From NCBI GenBank assembly GCA_023512835.1, contig CM042090.1, forward strand, positions 15,364,617 through 15,428,616: a stretch of DNA of 64,000 nucleotides, given 5' to 3'. Below, in pieces: positions 62,723 to 64,000 of the stretch. The notes under the pieces are model-generated. The model was not told the origin of the DNA, made no database searches, and saw only the letters and a list, made by a program, of their open reading frames with translations. How positions within the stretch are numbered: the first letter of the stretch is position 1; the number at the start of each line of letters is the position of its first letter. Origin of the DNA: Taxillus chinensis (taxonomy: Eukaryota; Streptophyta; Magnoliopsida; Santalales; Loranthaceae). Made by a program: the position numbers and the translations under genes.

Positions 62723-64000
62723 GTACGTTAATATAGTATTTTTATTTTCAGTTGATATTTGAAGTCAATAAAAAGTTATGCTTGATTGGAATTTGTATAT
62801 CATTAACCTGTGCTTCATCTAAAGTCTCTGTTGATTTATTATATTTTAGAATAGATTTTTTTTCGATAATTTCATAAAGGCATATGGGGTCTGAAAATTT
62901 TATGTTTCTGTCTTATAGATTTTTTTTAGATATTTAAGGGTGGTCTGCATAGGTTCTTTCCTCCAGTCAGTTCGTCAACTATTGAAGTCTTGAATGATAC
63001 ACTTTATTTATGTATTTTGAAATTTAGCCTCAACTTCAGTTGTCACGTGCAACTTTAATTCCTTATTGTTCAATGTCTATAAATCCCACAATTAAATTGG
63101 CATAAGTTCAGTCATGATACATGTTCGCCTTCACATTCCCTTGCAAGAGGTGCTATTGGTAGATAGGCTCCATGCATGGTTCGCAATATTGTCTGAGCCG
63201 GAGGAATCTCGGACGATTCATTTAGGTATCGGAGGGTCCCGATCCGATATCTAGGGACGATACGCGAACCTTCTCTATCCCGTCGATCTCGTCTGATATC
63301 TTATTCAAGAAGCAACAAAACGTTCGACATGCTCCATCCCGTTTGAGATCTCGGTTGAGAAGCAACGATACGCTGCGTTGAGTAGTGTCGTCGTTGAGGT
63401 TGCATTGTCATCGTCTCTGCGTCATTGTCGCTGCCGAGGTAGCGGTGTCGTCGTTGTCCATAGCATCAAAGTCGAAGTTCCAGTAACGTTAATGGAAAAA
63501 AGAAAATAATAAAATAATGAATAGAAGTATACCTTATTTATAAAGATAGCATTAATTTGTATATTAATTTATAAAAATAGCATGAATTAATATATTTATT
63601 GATAACTAAAAATTAAAGTTTAATTTATAATTAAAATAGTTTAATATGTTTTATGTCTATTAATTTATATTTTATACTTATTTTTATATAGAAACATTAT
63701 TAATATAAATTAATTATTATAAAAATGATATTAATTAATAAAATATTATATTTGTATAAATTATTTTGATCAATAATTATAGTATTTTTTATTTTAGGAT
63801 GTGTGTACTATAAATTTAATTTTAAATTATAATTTTTAATGCATTTAATTAATTTAAGTAAATAGATATTATTAAATTAATATTAAGAGTTATTTTTATT
63901 TATAATTATACATTTAAATTAATAATTACCTATTCTATTATTAAATAAATATTATAAAAGTTAAATGTCAATCAAAATTTCATGTATTATATTATAAATA
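62723..64000 (+). other. SEC5 intron 7, extending past the window end
   Basis: The next SEC5 exon is not found before the end of the window, so the intron is longer than 1.28 kb. At 63178-63273 there is a small inverted-repeat unit bounded by GGTTCGC and GCGAACC. It is followed by GC-richer sequence with an imperfect repeat (AAGAAGCAAC / GAGAAGCAACGATACG) to about 63480. From 63490 on it is almost pure AT. Confidence 0.6.

Overview
This is a plant nuclear genome window, probably from a eudicot. The genes have many short GT-AG introns and plant-specific family members. The intergenic DNA is AT-rich and full of (TA)n, (CT)n, (TAA)n microsatellites and decayed transposons. There are no bacterial operons, CRISPR arrays or recognisable tRNA/rRNA genes. 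The species cannot be named from sequence alone.

Six protein genes are supported. (1) 5866-6990, minus: intronless F-box protein. (2) 17239-20261, plus: PLP-dependent serine decarboxylase (SDC type), 5 coding exons, 481 aa. (3) 24445-32397, plus: translation initiation factor eIF5B, 11 coding exons, 1322 aa. (4) 39583-40398, minus: vacuolar iron transporter-like (VIT/nodulin-21) protein with a duplicated N-terminus. (5) 50919-57560, plus: VIP1-like group I bZIP factor, 4 exons, 354 aa, with a degenerate Ty3/gypsy element in its 4.9 kb second intron. (6) 59246-62722 and beyond the window, plus: exocyst subunit SEC5, first 7 exons (426 codons), 3' end outside.

The rest is AT-rich intergenic sequence: a Ty1/copia reverse-transcriptase relic (about 14.78-15.83 kb), several non-autonomous terminal-inverted-repeat elements (8.1-8.8, 21.3-21.9 and 36.1-36.6 kb), one element with a clear 10-bp target-site duplication (48.9-49.5 kb) and a diverged relative in opposite orientation at 35.2 kb, a minisatellite at 47.7 kb, and long microsatellites, notably about 112 bp of CT followed by about 45 bp of TG upstream of the iron-transporter gene.

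The genes do not form a pathway. By recall, the set matches two Arabidopsis chromosome 1 neighbourhoods: VIP1 next to SDC (At1g43700/At1g43710), and VIT-like, eIF5B and SEC5A (At1g76800 to At1g76850). The window may therefore preserve an arrangement from before those blocks were separated. The most unexpected observation is that the 5' leader and leader intron of SDC and of eIF5B, two unrelated genes about 7 kb apart, appear homologous. The eIF5B copy keeps a splice acceptor that is mutated in the SDC copy. No clearly new enzymatic or defence system was found.
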